Assembly (NCBI RefSeq): GCF_003097355.1
Contig: NZ_PYUI01000020.1
Location: forward strand, 1 to 64,000
Direction: 5' to 3'
DNA from: Arthrobacter sp. H-02-3
GTDB lineage: Bacteria; Actinomycetota; Actinomycetes; Actinomycetales; Micrococcaceae
DNA length: 64,000 bases
A program made the translations under genes and the position numbers. The stretch's first letter is position 1. The number at the start of each line of letters is the position of its first letter. Shown here piece by piece: positions 25,013 through 34,272 of the stretch. The notes under the pieces were generated by a model, which saw only the letters and a program-made list of their open reading frames with translations, had not been told where the DNA came from and searched no databases.

Positions 25013-26296
25013 TCAGCCCACCAGGCCCCGCGCCCTGCCGGCCCCGATCCCCTCGCGCAGCGTGGCGGCCCCGTATTCACGCTTGTGGATGCCTTTGCGC
25101 TGCAGTAGCGGCACTACCTGGTCCGCGAAGGTCTGCAGGCCGTCCGGGAACTGATCGATCATCAGGTTGAACCCGTCGGCGGCGAAGGAGCGAAACCACA
25201 GTTCCATGTCATCGGCGATCTGTTCAGGCGTGCCGATAATGATCCGTGAACCGTAGCCACCAAAGTCCCGCAGGATTTCACGGATGCTCTGGTGGCGGCG
25301 CTCCTGGATCCAGTCCAGGAAGGTCAGCCGGTAGCCGGTGGAGGTCGGGTGGGCGTCGGGGTCCCATGGCTTGTCGAGGATCTCGGCGGGGATGGGTTCG
25401 TCCAGGGCCAGAGTCGTCGCGTCGTGAGCGATCACGTTTCCCAGTGAACGCAGGGCATAGCTGTCCGGGACCTTGGATTCGAACTCGTCGAACCGGGCGC
25501 GCGCTTCCGCCACGGTGCTTCCGATCACCAGTGACAGCCCGGGGGTGATCCTGGGAAGGCTCCGGTGCCGCCCGGCAGCAGCGGCGCGTCGTTTGAGGTC
25601 CGTGTAGTTTTCGATGGCGCGGGGCAGGGTGAGTTCGACGGTGAACACGCCCTCCGCGTGCCGTGCGGCTAGGTCACGGCCCTGTTCGCTGCCGCCGGCC
25701 TGAAAGATTACCGGGCTGCCCTGGGCGGAAGGTTCGACCGTGGTGGTCCCCTCAAACTGGAAAAACTCACCGTTGTGGATGTACTGGCCGTCGGCTGCAG
25801 CAGCGGCCCAGACGGCCTTCACGGCATGGACGAACTCCCCTGCCCGGCGGTACCGTTCCTGCCGGTCCGGCGCTTCGGAAAGACCGAAATTCGCGGACAC
25901 TGCCTTGTTGTAAGTGGTGACAACGTTCCAGCCGAGCCGTCCGCCGGAGATCGCATCAGCACTAAGAAGCCGCTCGGCCAGTTCCACGGGATTGTTGTAC
26001 GTGGTGGAGGCTGATGCTATGACGCCAACGTGCTCCGTGGCGGCGGTGATCAGGGAGGCCAGGGTGATGGGTTCGAGCGGGTTCCCGGGGCGGGGGTTTG
26101 GGTTGTGCAGCACGGGCTGGTCGGCGAAGAACACTGCATCCAGCAGCCCGCGTTCTGCCGCGTGCGCTGAGGTTATCCAGTGAGCCGGCTCGACGAGCGC
26201 CGTGGGACTGGCGCCGCTGAACTGCCACGCTGCGGGCCGCTGGCCGAAGGCCTGGAGGTTGACGTTGAGGGTGAGGTGGTCGTTGCGGTCAGGCAT
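25013..26296 (-). CDS. NtaA/SnaA-type FMN-dependent monooxygenase
   Basis: 427 residues from ATG 26296, with GGAG about 7 bases upstream (an upstream TTG at 26308 is less likely). Family landmarks are complete: LNVNLQAFGQRPAAW, LLDAVFFADQPV, SASTTYNNPVELAERLLSAD, GGRLGWNVVTT, HNGEFFQFEGTTTVEPSAQG, VIFQAGGSEQGRDLAARHAE and a C-terminal IIGTPEQIADDMELWF. It is the last gene of the long right-hand operon. Substrate unknown; probably an organosulfur or amino-acid-like compound brought in by the operon's importer. Confidence 0.88.
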   Translation of the reverse strand: MPDRNDHLTLNVNLQAFGQRPAAWQFSGASPTALVEPAHWITSAHAAERGLLDAVFFADQPVLHNPNPRPGNPLEPITLASLITAATEHVGVIASASTTYNNPVELAERLLSADAISGGRLGWNVVTTYNKAVSANFGLSEAPDRQERYRRAGEFVHAVKAVWAAAAADGQYIHNGEFFQFEGTTTVEPSAQGSPVIFQAGGSEQGRDLAARHAEGVFTVELTLPRAIENYTDLKRRAAAAGRHRSLPRITPGLSLVIGSTVAEARARFDEFESKVPDSYALRSLGNVIAHDATTLALDEPIPAEILDKPWDPDAHPTSTGYRLTFLDWIQERRHQSIREILRDFGGYGSRIIIGTPEQIADDMELWFRSFAADGFNLMIDQFPDGLQTFADQVVPLLQRKGIHKREYGAATLREGIGAGRARGLVG

Positions 26297-27146
26297 GCTG
26301 AACTCCAAAGGCGAGGGGTTTGCTGGACAGGTCGTAGCTTCGCGGGGGCAGGCACAGCACAGCCCTGAGCGATGGCGCGGCGTCTACCCGCTCCGCCGTC
26401 GGAATTCCCGCCACTGCTTCGGCGAGCTCGTAGGCAGAATGGAGTGGGACGAGCTCGGCTGTTGCCTCGTCGTCGTGCGCGATGCCTGAGGCGACCAGCC
26501 CGGGCCGTTCGTCCTGCGCGGAAGCTGCCCAGCGGCCCAGAAGAGCGGGATCGTCGATTATCACCAGGTCCACCAGGCCGTGGGCGGCGTCGAGTTCCTC
26601 CGCGGTGGCCACATACCAGAGTGACACCGGCTCGCCTTGGATGCTGGTAGGTGAATCGAGGGCGCCGTAGACGGCAAAGTCCCTTCCCTGGTGGTCGATG
26701 GCGCGGATACCTTCGGTGTGCGCGTAAATGCCGGTGCCGCGGTCCGCTACCAGCGAGTGGATGGGCCAACTGTTCCATAGGGCCCGTATGACGCTGATCC
26801 GTTCCGCCGTGTGCCGGGGCGCCGAGCCCCGGCTGCGGAAGACCACTCCGCTCCTGCCACCGGTGAGGTGGTCCACTGACAGGAAACGTCGGGCGGCGTT
26901 GTAGGGGTGGTCCCCGGCCCCGTCCGAGACAGTCAGAACGGGCCATCGCGGTAGCCGGACGCTCAGCGCAGTTGCCAGGGCGGCCGGATCGTAGCGGAGG
27001 GGACGGCTCTCTTCCCCGAGCACCAGCCCGGCACCACTGTGGCCGGTGAACGCTGCCAGGGGACGGACGACGTCGGGGTCTCCGGCTGCGAGGCGCCCCG
27101 GGAGGTCACCCTGGAGGGCAAGGAGCTGGAAAGGTGAGGCGGTCAT
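26289..27146 (-). CDS. Short, divergent LLM-fold protein (285 aa)
   Basis: Starts at ATG 27146, overlapping the stop of the ATPase gene, and its own stop overlaps the next LLM start. The central part follows NtaA-type LLMs (HPYNAARRFLSVDHLTGGRSG, then a GRDFAVYGALDSP segment equivalent to the GEFFxVxGxLxxP region), but the protein is about 150 residues shorter and lacks the C-terminal GTPEQIADD region. It may be a subunit partner of a full LLM or a flavin-binding protein of its own. A similar short form sits at 37952-38980. Confidence 0.65.
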   Translation of the reverse strand: MTASPFQLLALQGDLPGRLAAGDPDVVRPLAAFTGHSGAGLVLGEESRPLRYDPAALATALSVRLPRWPVLTVSDGAGDHPYNAARRFLSVDHLTGGRSGVVFRSRGSAPRHTAERISVIRALWNSWPIHSLVADRGTGIYAHTEGIRAIDHQGRDFAVYGALDSPTSIQGEPVSLWYVATAEELDAAHGLVDLVIIDDPALLGRWAASAQDERPGLVASGIAHDDEATAELVPLHSAYELAEAVAGIPTAERVDAAPSLRAVLCLPPRSYDLSSKPLAFGVQHA

Positions 27147-28852
27147 GCTGCGGAGCTCCTGACGTGGGTTCCCGGGATGGCCTGGAGCAGGGTCCGGGTG
27201 TAATTGTTCTGGGGGTCGTTCAGCACCTGGCCTGCGGGGCCGCTTTCGACCACGCGCCCGTTCTTCATGACCGTCACGTCGTCCGCAATCAGCCGCACTA
27301 CGCCCAGGTCGTGCGTGACAAAGACATAACTCAGCCCGAGGTCTGCCTGCAGGTCCACCAGGAGTTGGAGGATCTGGGCCTGGACGGACACGTCCAGGGC
27401 ACTCACCGCCTCATCAAGCACCAGGACTTTGGGGTTGAGCGCGAGAGCCCGGGCGATCGCCACGCGTTGCCGTTGCCCACCGGACAGCTGCGCTGGAAGC
27501 CTGTTCAGGTAGCTCTCGTCCAGCGAGACCGCTTCCAGCAGTTCGCTGACGCGCGCTGCCAGCTTTTCCCGGCTCTTTGTCACGTGGAAGGCGCGCAGCG
27601 GCTCGGAGATGGTCCGCCCCACCGTGTAGCGCGGATCAAGGGAGGTATACGGGTTTTGGAAGACAAACTGCAGGTCCCGCCGGAGCTCACGGAGCCGGGC
27701 GTGGCTTAGGCCGGTGATTTCCTGGTCGCCGAGAAGGACGCTGCCGCCGTCGGCTGTGGTAAAACCGGCCAGGATACCCGCGAGCGTGGATTTGCCGGCA
27801 CCGGATTCGCCGACGATGGCGTGTGTGGTGCCGGTCCGGACGGTGAGGTCGACTCCTGCCAGCGCCTGGAACGAACTGTTGGCTCGGCCTTTGCGGACCG
27901 TGTAGGTCTTAGCCAGGGACGCCGCGCGAAGCACGGCCGGGGTGTCCCGGGATACGGGGTTTTCCTGTGACGGTGCCTCCACAGCCCCGGCTGTGGGCTG
28001 GAGGCGCCCATCGTGGCGGGCAGGCGCTGCGTCCAGCAGGCGGCGGGTGTAGTCGTTGCCGGGGGTGGCCAGGAGCTGGCGGACGGGTCCTTCCTCCACG
28101 ACGCGGCCGCCCTGCATCACCAGGATCCGGTCCGAGCGGTCCAGGGCCACGCCCAGGTCATGCGTGACGAGCAGGATTCCGATCCCCAACTGTTCCCGCA
28201 AGCCCTCCAGGTGGTCCAGGATGACGCGCTGAACGGTGACATCAAGGGCACTGGTGGGTTCATCCGCAACGATGATCTGCGGTTTTCCCGCCAGGGCGAT
28301 GGCGATCAGGGCGCGCTGCTTCATGCCGCCGCTGAGCTCGTGCGGGTATTGGTTGAAGACGCGCTCGGCATCCTTGAGGCCCGCCGTCCGCAGGCTCTCG
28401 AGTGCGGCCGCGCGGTGCCGGTCCCGGGCGGTGGGTTCGGGTTCGTTGAAGCGGACCGCCTCCACCACTTGCTGGCCGATCCTCTTGACCGGGTTCAGGG
28501 ACGTGTTGGGGTCCTGCGGGATGAAGCCGACGTAGTTGCCGCGCACCCGGGCCAGGCGCTTCTCCGGCCAGCCGGTGACGTCTACCCCTGAATACGCGAT
28601 GGAGCCGGAGCGGGTGCGCGCCGAGGGCGGCAGCAGACCGAGTGCGCCCTGGATGAGGGTGGTTTTGCCTGAGCCGGACTCGCCTACCAGCGTGACCACT
28701 TCGCCGGGATTGACCTCCACGCTGACGCGTTCGACGGCGGGGGTCCAGGTCCGCCGCGGGCCGCGGTAATCGATGGACAGGTCAGTGATCCGCAGCAGCG
28801 GCTCGGCTTCGGCCTGGCCGTGGACGGTCGATTCGGTGATGGTGGCGCTCAT
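27143..28852 (-). CDS. Peptide-type ABC transporter, fused dual ATPase
   Basis: 569 residues from ATG 28852 (ATGA overlap with the permease gene). Two ATPase domains: the first with GESGSGKTTLIQ, LSGGMKQRA and IIVADEPTSALD; the second with GESGAGKSTLAG, LSGGQRQRV and VLVLDEAVSALD. It energises the permease pair encoded just upstream. It is paralogous to the left-hand fused ATPase (7185-8828) but clearly diverged, so the two transporters probably differ in cargo. Confidence 0.88.
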   Translation of the reverse strand: MSATITESTVHGQAEAEPLLRITDLSIDYRGPRRTWTPAVERVSVEVNPGEVVTLVGESGSGKTTLIQGALGLLPPSARTRSGSIAYSGVDVTGWPEKRLARVRGNYVGFIPQDPNTSLNPVKRIGQQVVEAVRFNEPEPTARDRHRAAALESLRTAGLKDAERVFNQYPHELSGGMKQRALIAIALAGKPQIIVADEPTSALDVTVQRVILDHLEGLREQLGIGILLVTHDLGVALDRSDRILVMQGGRVVEEGPVRQLLATPGNDYTRRLLDAAPARHDGRLQPTAGAVEAPSQENPVSRDTPAVLRAASLAKTYTVRKGRANSSFQALAGVDLTVRTGTTHAIVGESGAGKSTLAGILAGFTTADGGSVLLGDQEITGLSHARLRELRRDLQFVFQNPYTSLDPRYTVGRTISEPLRAFHVTKSREKLAARVSELLEAVSLDESYLNRLPAQLSGGQRQRVAIARALALNPKVLVLDEAVSALDVSVQAQILQLLVDLQADLGLSYVFVTHDLGVVRLIADDVTVMKNGRVVESGPAGQVLNDPQNNYTRTLLQAIPGTHVRSSAA

Positions 28853-29745
28853 TGGCGCTGATCCTTCCTGAGGGAGGTACTGATCCGGTGGGTGGCGATC
28901 ACCACGAGGGCTAGGGCGATGCCTGGCAGGATGGAGATCCAGGGGTGCACGGCCAGGTAGTCGCGGCCTTCGGCCACCAGCAGCCCCCATTCGGGTTCGG
29001 GCGGCGGGGCGCCGTATCCGAGGAAGCCGAGGGAGGCCACTGCGAGGATGGAGGTGCCCACCTCCAGGGCGGCCAGGGCGAGGACTGAGTTCAGGGCGTT
29101 GGGCACCACATGCCGGAGCACCACGGCAAATCGCCCCACACCGAGCCCGTAGGCGGCACGGACGTAGTCGCGGGTCACCACGCTGATCACTTCCGAGCGC
29201 ATCACGCGGGCGAAGGACGCGATGGACGAGATACCCACTGCGATGGCGATGTTGCGGGTGGAGTAGCCGAGGACGGAGACGATGACCATAGCCAGCAGCA
29301 GGCTGGGGATGGAGAGGAAAACATCGATCACGCGCATGAAGGCCGTATCCACCCAGCGGCCGAAGTAGCCCGCAGCGAGGCCGACGAGTGAGCCGATGCC
29401 GAAGGCGATGAGCACCGCCACCAGGGTGGCCGTGAGGGTGGTGCCCGCGCCGTAGATGGACCGGGCCAGCAGGTCCCGGCCCAGCCGGTCCGTTCCGAAC
29501 GGATGCTCTGGGCTGGGCGGGGCAAAACTCAGGGAGGAGTTCCCCTCGTAGGGGCTGTTGTTGGTGAACAGCCCTGGCGCGACGGCCCAGCCCAGGGCGA
29601 CCAGGACCACGATCCAGGCCAGGACCAACACCGGCTGGCGTGTGAGGTCAGCCAGCCGGGAGCCAGTGGAGCGGGCCAGCGCGCCGGGGGTTGACACGTT
29701 GGCCACGGCGGCGGCGGTCTTGGGTCTGACGAGTTGGATGGTCAT
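28849..29745 (-). CDS. Peptide-type ABC transporter permease (DppC-like)
   Basis: 298 residues from ATG 29745. Typical DppC order: polar N-terminus, first helix (VLVLAWIVVLVALGWAVAPGLF), HPFGTDRLGRDLLARSIYG, three central helices, an EAA-type loop (TRDYVRAAYGLGVGRFAV) and GYGAPPPEPEWG before the last helix. Seven bases separate it from the DppB-like gene. Confidence 0.88.
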   Translation of the reverse strand: MTIQLVRPKTAAAVANVSTPGALARSTGSRLADLTRQPVLVLAWIVVLVALGWAVAPGLFTNNSPYEGNSSLSFAPPSPEHPFGTDRLGRDLLARSIYGAGTTLTATLVAVLIAFGIGSLVGLAAGYFGRWVDTAFMRVIDVFLSIPSLLLAMVIVSVLGYSTRNIAIAVGISSIASFARVMRSEVISVVTRDYVRAAYGLGVGRFAVVLRHVVPNALNSVLALAALEVGTSILAVASLGFLGYGAPPPEPEWGLLVAEGRDYLAVHPWISILPGIALALVVIATHRISTSLRKDQRQ

Positions 29746-29752
29746 GGCTGCC

Positions 29753-30712
29753 TCACGCTGAACGGACGGGGTGGACGGTGAGGGTGGCCCTCAGCCGCGG
29801 GTCGAGCAGTGGGTAGATCAGGTCAACCACGAGGTTGATGAGCGCGAAGCTGGCCGCCACGAACACGATGATCCCCTGCACCAGGGGTACGTCCAGGGTG
29901 TTGATGGCCGACTGGGTGAGCCGACCAACCCCGGAGCGGGCGAAGACGGTTTCGGTGATCACGGCGCCGGCGATGAGGTTGCCGAAGGTGATCCCGGCGA
30001 TGGTGAGGGCGGGAAGGCTTGCGTTGCGGAAGACGTCGCCGATGATGATCCCGCCCCGTGTGGCGCCTTTGGCGTAGCTGGTGGTGACATAGCCGGCCCG
30101 GAATTCCTCTGCAAAACTGCGGACCAGCAGCTGGGCGATGGGTCCCGAGACGGGGACGGCCAGGGTGATAACGGGGAGCACCAGGCTTTGCCAGCCCTGG
30201 TCACCGAACGCGGGGAACCAGCCAAGGGTGAAGGAGAACAGCTGCAGCAACAGGATGCCGAACATGAACACAGGGATGGAGACCGACGCCGACGGCAGCG
30301 ACTCGACAAAGTTGCGGAGCCAGGGCCGGCGCGTCCCGGTAGCCAGCAGGGCGATCGCAAACCCGATCACCACGGCCAGGGCCAGGGAGCCGGCCGCTAG
30401 GACCAGCGTGTTCGGCAGGACCTCCAGGAGGGACTCGGAGACCTTACGCCCGGACCCCACCGAGTTTCCGAAGTTCCCGCTGGCCGCCTGCGTGAGCCTA
30501 TTGAGGTACTGGACGAACACCGGCTGGTTGAAGCCGTATTGGGCGGCCACCTGGTCGCGCACCTCCTGCGGAATGGTGTTCAGTTCCGCAGGGTCGAACA
30601 GCAGGTCCACCGGGTTGGCCGGGAACACGAACAGCAGGATGAAAGTGATGGTGAACGCGGCCCAGACCACGAACAGTGCACGGCCGACTTTGGACAGGAC
30701 GTATCCGAGCAT
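29753..30712 (-). CDS. Peptide-type ABC transporter permease (DppB-like)
   Basis: 319 residues from ATG 30712, five bases after the LLM stop. It has the DppB-type first helix (ALFVVWAAFTITFILLFVFP), AAQYGFNQPVFVQYL, several membrane segments, an EAA-type loop (RAGYVTTSYAKGATRGG) and AVITETVFARSGVGR. It forms the import channel with the following permease; the binding protein is probably the first gene of the run (40263-41966). Confidence 0.88.
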   Translation of the reverse strand: MLGYVLSKVGRALFVVWAAFTITFILLFVFPANPVDLLFDPAELNTIPQEVRDQVAAQYGFNQPVFVQYLNRLTQAASGNFGNSVGSGRKVSESLLEVLPNTLVLAAGSLALAVVIGFAIALLATGTRRPWLRNFVESLPSASVSIPVFMFGILLLQLFSFTLGWFPAFGDQGWQSLVLPVITLAVPVSGPIAQLLVRSFAEEFRAGYVTTSYAKGATRGGIIIGDVFRNASLPALTIAGITFGNLIAGAVITETVFARSGVGRLTQSAINTLDVPLVQGIIVFVAASFALINLVVDLIYPLLDPRLRATLTVHPVRSA

Positions 30713-30717
30713 CGTGG

Positions 30718-32112
30718 TTATCCCTCCTCTTCTTCAGCGGTTGGGTGGGCGGCAGCCCGCTGGTGGGCGGCAGCCCGCTGGTTGCCGGCGCGCTGGCGGT
30801 CAGCGCCGGGCACCAGCGGCGCGAGGCCGAGATTCTCCCGCAGTGTCGTGCCTGCATAGTCCTGCTGGAACAGGCCGCGTTCCTGCAGGAGGGGCACCAC
30901 CTGGGCAGTGAAGCGTTCGAAGTCCACCGCGGTGTCGGCGGGCATGATGGTGAACCCGTCGGCTGCCCCGGCCCGGAACCAGTGCTCAAGGTCGTCAGCG
31001 ATCTGTTCCGGGGTGCCGGCAAGGAGCCTGTGCCCGGCGCCGCCGGCTGAACGGGTGATCAGTTCCCTGACCGTGCGGGGACCGGCAGCGATGAGCGCGC
31101 GGGTGCTCCGGAAGAAACCGGCCGACGCCGGCGGGTGCGGTGCCGCGTCCAGGGATTCGATGGTGATCAGCGAGTCCGGGTCCAGACCGTCGGTGCCGAG
31201 GCCGAGCTGGATGGCCACCCCGGTAGCCGCGGCATGGACGTCTGTACTGTCCACGAGCTCGTCGATGCGGCGGCGCACGTCGTGGTCGCTGTCACCGACC
31301 AGCACAATCACGCCCAAGGAGGTGAGGATCTGACCGGGGTCCCGGCCAGCTTGGGCGGCACGGCGCTTGGTGTCAGCTCTGAAGGCCACCGCCTCGTCCA
31401 AGTCCTGTCCGGCAGTGAACACCACATCCGCCCAGTTCGCGGCGAGCTCCAGCCCGCCGGGTGATCCCCCTGCCTGTACCAGCACCGGACGGCGCTGCGG
31501 TGACGGCGGGACCGAGAGGGCACCGCTGACGCGGAAGAACTCCCCCACGTGCTCCAGTCGCCCGATCCGGGCGGGGTCCGCGAAGCGTCCACTGGCGGGG
31601 TCGCCGACGATGGCTCCGTCATCCCAGCCGTCCCAGAGGGAAAGGACGACGCCGGCGAACTCGTCCGCGCGGCGGTAGCGGTCTGCCTTCTCCGGCGCCG
31701 TCCCGTAACCAAAGGCGGCAGCGGCCTGGGGGGCGAAAGTGGTCACGATATTGAAGGCCGCGCGTCCGCCGGTGACGTGGTCCAGGGCCAGGTAGCGCCG
31801 GGCGAGGTTGTAGGGGCTGTTGTATGTGCTGCTGCTGGTCGCGATGGCGCCCAGGTGCTTTGTTCCTGCGAGCACATCCGCAAACAGGATGGTGGGTTCA
31901 AGTCCGGATTCCGGATGCTCGGCGATCGCGGTGCCAAGTCCTGGAGAGTCGCCCAGGAAGATTGCGTGGATTTTTGCCCCCTCGGCGATGCGGGCCAGTT
32001 CGCGGTACCGGCCGACGTCTACCCAGGCCAGCGGGTCCCGGCCGGGCAGGCGCCAGGCGCCCCGGAAGTGGCCGGGCGTCATCAGGGAAAGGTTGAGGTG
32101 GAAGGTATTCAT
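30718..32112 (-). CDS. NtaA/SnaA-type FMN-dependent monooxygenase with repeat tail
   Basis: 464 residues from ATG 32112 (ATGA overlap). Landmarks: LNLSLMTPGHFRGAWRLP, KIHAIFLGDSPGLGTAI, SSTYNSPYNLARRYLALDHV, AAFNIVTTF, HVGEFFRVSGALSVPPSPQ, VLVQAGGSPGGLELAANWA and LAGTPEQIADDLEHWF. The last 30 residues are a low-complexity tail encoded partly by an 18-bp tandem repeat (QRAAAH twice), followed by a Glu run; this lies outside the catalytic fold. The N-terminus is closest to the remnant at 6832-7095. Confidence 0.87.
   Translation of the reverse strand: MNTFHLNLSLMTPGHFRGAWRLPGRDPLAWVDVGRYRELARIAEGAKIHAIFLGDSPGLGTAIAEHPESGLEPTILFADVLAGTKHLGAIATSSSTYNSPYNLARRYLALDHVTGGRAAFNIVTTFAPQAAAAFGYGTAPEKADRYRRADEFAGVVLSLWDGWDDGAIVGDPASGRFADPARIGRLEHVGEFFRVSGALSVPPSPQRRPVLVQAGGSPGGLELAANWADVVFTAGQDLDEAVAFRADTKRRAAQAGRDPGQILTSLGVIVLVGDSDHDVRRRIDELVDSTDVHAAATGVAIQLGLGTDGLDPDSLITIESLDAAPHPPASAGFFRSTRALIAAGPRTVRELITRSAGGAGHRLLAGTPEQIADDLEHWFRAGAADGFTIMPADTAVDFERFTAQVVPLLQERGLFQQDYAGTTLRENLGLAPLVPGADRQRAGNQRAAAHQRAAAHPTAEEEEG
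30745..30780. repeat. Two tandem copies of an 18-bp unit
   Basis: GTGGGCGGCAGCCCGCTG at 30745-30762 is repeated exactly at 30763-30780, with a degraded third copy after it. It lies in frame in the C-terminal tail of the LLM gene, so length changes here would not shift the reading frame. Confidence 0.9.
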
Positions 32113-33200
32113 CGGGTAGCCGCCCTCGCGTGCTCCAGGACCGGCGCCTGAGACTCACCGGCCGGCCGCCAGCCGAGGCGCGGTGCCACGTCGGTTGCTG
32201 TCGCCTCGAGTAGGCGCCGGTGCTCATAAAGTGACGGAACGGCCGGCGGGAAACTGACAAGAAGCTCGGTTGCTCCCGCAACGCCCGCGTCTGCTGCCAG
32301 TCCGTCGGCGATCTCGCTGGCCGGACCGAAGCGGGTGTGGTCCCGGACGAGGTACTCCTCCGGCGTGACGTCGTTGACGTCGGCCCTTCCCAGGGCCCCG
32401 AACCAGCTCTGCCAGCGGCGGGCGCCGTCCACCAGCTGGGACAGTGCCTGCTCTCGGCTCTGGTCCGGGTAGACGGCGCGTGAGACGAGCACCCGCGGTT
32501 CAACCCCGGGCGGCATGGCCGACCGGTAGGCGTGCACCAGAACAGCCTGGGCCTCGGCGCTCTGCTGTCGGTTCCAGTCCGTGGCCCGCGAGAGCTGCAG
32601 CCCGTCACCGGCCGCGCCGGCGGCCCGCACCTGGGTAAGGGCATACTCCGACGCGCTTGAGGTGGCCTGCCAGATCCTCCCGCGAAGCTCGGCTCCGGGC
32701 GGGTGCAGCACCTCCCCCAGGCTGTTGACTGCTTGGCCTTCGAGGACATCATGGAGGCGGTTGACGCTCTGTTCCCAAGCCTCGTGACGGCTCTCAAGGT
32801 TCCGGCCGAATGCCTCCCACGCGCCCGGAAATGGACCGGCACCGATGCCCAGTTCCAGCCGTCCGCCGGAAAGGACGTCGAGGGTGGCGGCGTCCTCGGC
32901 CACCTTGAGGGGATCCTCCAGGGGCAGCACCAGCACCCCGGTGCCCAGGCGGATGCGGCTGGTGTGCTGGGCGATGGCGGACAGGAGCAGCAAGGGGGAC
33001 GCTACGTGCTCGTTGCCCTGGCGGAAATGGCGCTGAATGACCCAACCGGAGTCGTACCCCAGCTCCTCCGCCCACACGAACAGCTCAATGGCCTGCCGGT
33101 AGGATTCGGCCGGGCTGAGGTCGCTGTCCAGGTGGAGCAGGAACCCCAGCTTCTTTCCGGCAAGGACACCTGGCGTTGTGCCATCACCCAGCGCGCTCAT
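32109..33200 (-). CDS. Luciferase-like monooxygenase, 363 aa
   Basis: Starts at ATG 33200, overlapping the aldo/keto reductase stop (a longer frame to 33362 has no support). Features: KKLGFLLHLD, WAEELGYDSGWVIQRHF, IAQHTSRIRLGTGVLVLPLEDPLKVAEDAATLDVLSGGRLELGIGAG. This is the same subclass as the left-hand LLM at 2658-3713. It uses FMNH2 and O2; the substrate is unknown. It is translationally coupled on both sides. Confidence 0.84.
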   Translation of the reverse strand: MSALGDGTTPGVLAGKKLGFLLHLDSDLSPAESYRQAIELFVWAEELGYDSGWVIQRHFRQGNEHVASPLLLLSAIAQHTSRIRLGTGVLVLPLEDPLKVAEDAATLDVLSGGRLELGIGAGPFPGAWEAFGRNLESRHEAWEQSVNRLHDVLEGQAVNSLGEVLHPPGAELRGRIWQATSSASEYALTQVRAAGAAGDGLQLSRATDWNRQQSAEAQAVLVHAYRSAMPPGVEPRVLVSRAVYPDQSREQALSQLVDGARRWQSWFGALGRADVNDVTPEEYLVRDHTRFGPASEIADGLAADAGVAGATELLVSFPPAVPSLYEHRRLLEATATDVAPRLGWRPAGESQAPVLEHARAATR

Positions 33201-34213
33201 TTGGTGCGCAGCCCGGTGCCGTGCACGCCGTGCGCGTCGATAATCTCCAGCTCCTCGTCGGTCAGCGCCGCAAAACCGGGAGCCTGGAGGTTGTGGTGCA
33301 GCTGCTCCACCGAACTGGCGCCGATGAGCGCGGTTGTGACCTCCGGGCGGCGCAGCACCCACTGCAGGGCCAGCTGCGCCAGGGACTGGCCACGTTCGCG
33401 CGCAAGATCGTTGAGGGCGCTGACCCGGGACCGGTATTCATCGGTGATGTCGTCCACGGACAGGAAATCGCTGTTCTCGGCGCGGGCACCCGCCGGCACG
33501 CCGCCGTCTAGGTACTTGTCCGTCAGCAAACCCTGCGCAAGCGGCGAGTAAGTGATGAGTCCGACGCCATCCGCAGCGGACTGCCCCAGGATGTCCTCAA
33601 TCTCCAGGCGGCGGTCGAAGATGGAGTAGCGGGGCTGGTGCAGGACCAGCGGCACTCCGGCGTCCTTGAGCAGGACGGCTGCCTCGTGGGCCCGCTCCCT
33701 CGAGTAGTTGGAGATGCCCACATACAGCGCCTTTCCGGAGTGGACTGCACTGACCAGGGCGCCCACGGTTTCTTCGAGGGGCACGGCGAGGTCCGGGCTG
33801 TGCGAGTAGAACACGTCCACGTAGTCGACGCCGAGGTCCTTGAGGCTGTGGTCGAGGCTCTGCAGCAGGTTCTTGCGCGATCCGCCGCGATGGTACGGGC
33901 TGGCGCTGATGGGGTTGCCTGCCTTGGTGGAAACGACGATTTCCTCGCGCCAGGCACCGAGGTCCTCGCGTAGGAGGCGGCCGAAGGTTTTCTCCGCGGC
34001 GCGGGACGGCGGGCCGTAGCGATTGGCGATGTCGAAGTGAGTGATGCCGGCGTCGAAGGCTGCCAGCAGGATTTCACGCTGGGTCTCGTAGGGTGTGCGG
34101 TCGCCGAATTTCTGCCACAGGCCGAAGGAGAATTCGGGCAGGGTGAGGCCGCTGGTGCCGGCGCGGCGCCAGTTCAGGTTGCCGTGGCGGGTTTCGGAGG
34201 GCTGGTACGTCAT
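33197..34213 (-). CDS. Aldo/keto reductase (YghZ/YhdN-like)
   Basis: 338 residues from ATG 34213. TIM-barrel reductase motifs are clear: GITHFDIANRYGPP (catalytic Asp and Tyr), EEIVVSTKAGNPISA (catalytic Lys), VDYVDVFYSHSPD, YVGISNYS, VLHQPRYSIFDRR and GASSVEQLHHNL for NADPH binding. It reduces aldehydes or ketones and may deal with carbonyl products of C-S cleavage by the neighbouring monooxygenases. A decayed copy lies at 4212-6835. Confidence 0.87.
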   Translation of the reverse strand: MTYQPSETRHGNLNWRRAGTSGLTLPEFSFGLWQKFGDRTPYETQREILLAAFDAGITHFDIANRYGPPSRAAEKTFGRLLREDLGAWREEIVVSTKAGNPISASPYHRGGSRKNLLQSLDHSLKDLGVDYVDVFYSHSPDLAVPLEETVGALVSAVHSGKALYVGISNYSRERAHEAAVLLKDAGVPLVLHQPRYSIFDRRLEIEDILGQSAADGVGLITYSPLAQGLLTDKYLDGGVPAGARAENSDFLSVDDITDEYRSRVSALNDLARERGQSLAQLALQWVLRRPEVTTALIGASSVEQLHHNLQAPGFAALTDEELEIIDAHGVHGTGLRTK

Positions 34214-34272
34214 GGGAGGTGCCTTTCTGGGATCTAGGAAATTGAAGGCCAATGGCGACAGTTCGGCCGGCG

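Noticed and set aside
29771..30400. Plus-strand frame with Asp/Glu/His-rich translation
   Set aside because: It is antisense to the DppB-like permease; the charged composition is the mirror of hydrophobic codons.
30745..30780. Tandem repeat considered as a CRISPR or regulatory array
   Set aside because: Only two exact 18-bp copies without spacers, in frame inside a coding region. It is a coding microrepeat. No CRISPR array was seen anywhere in the window.
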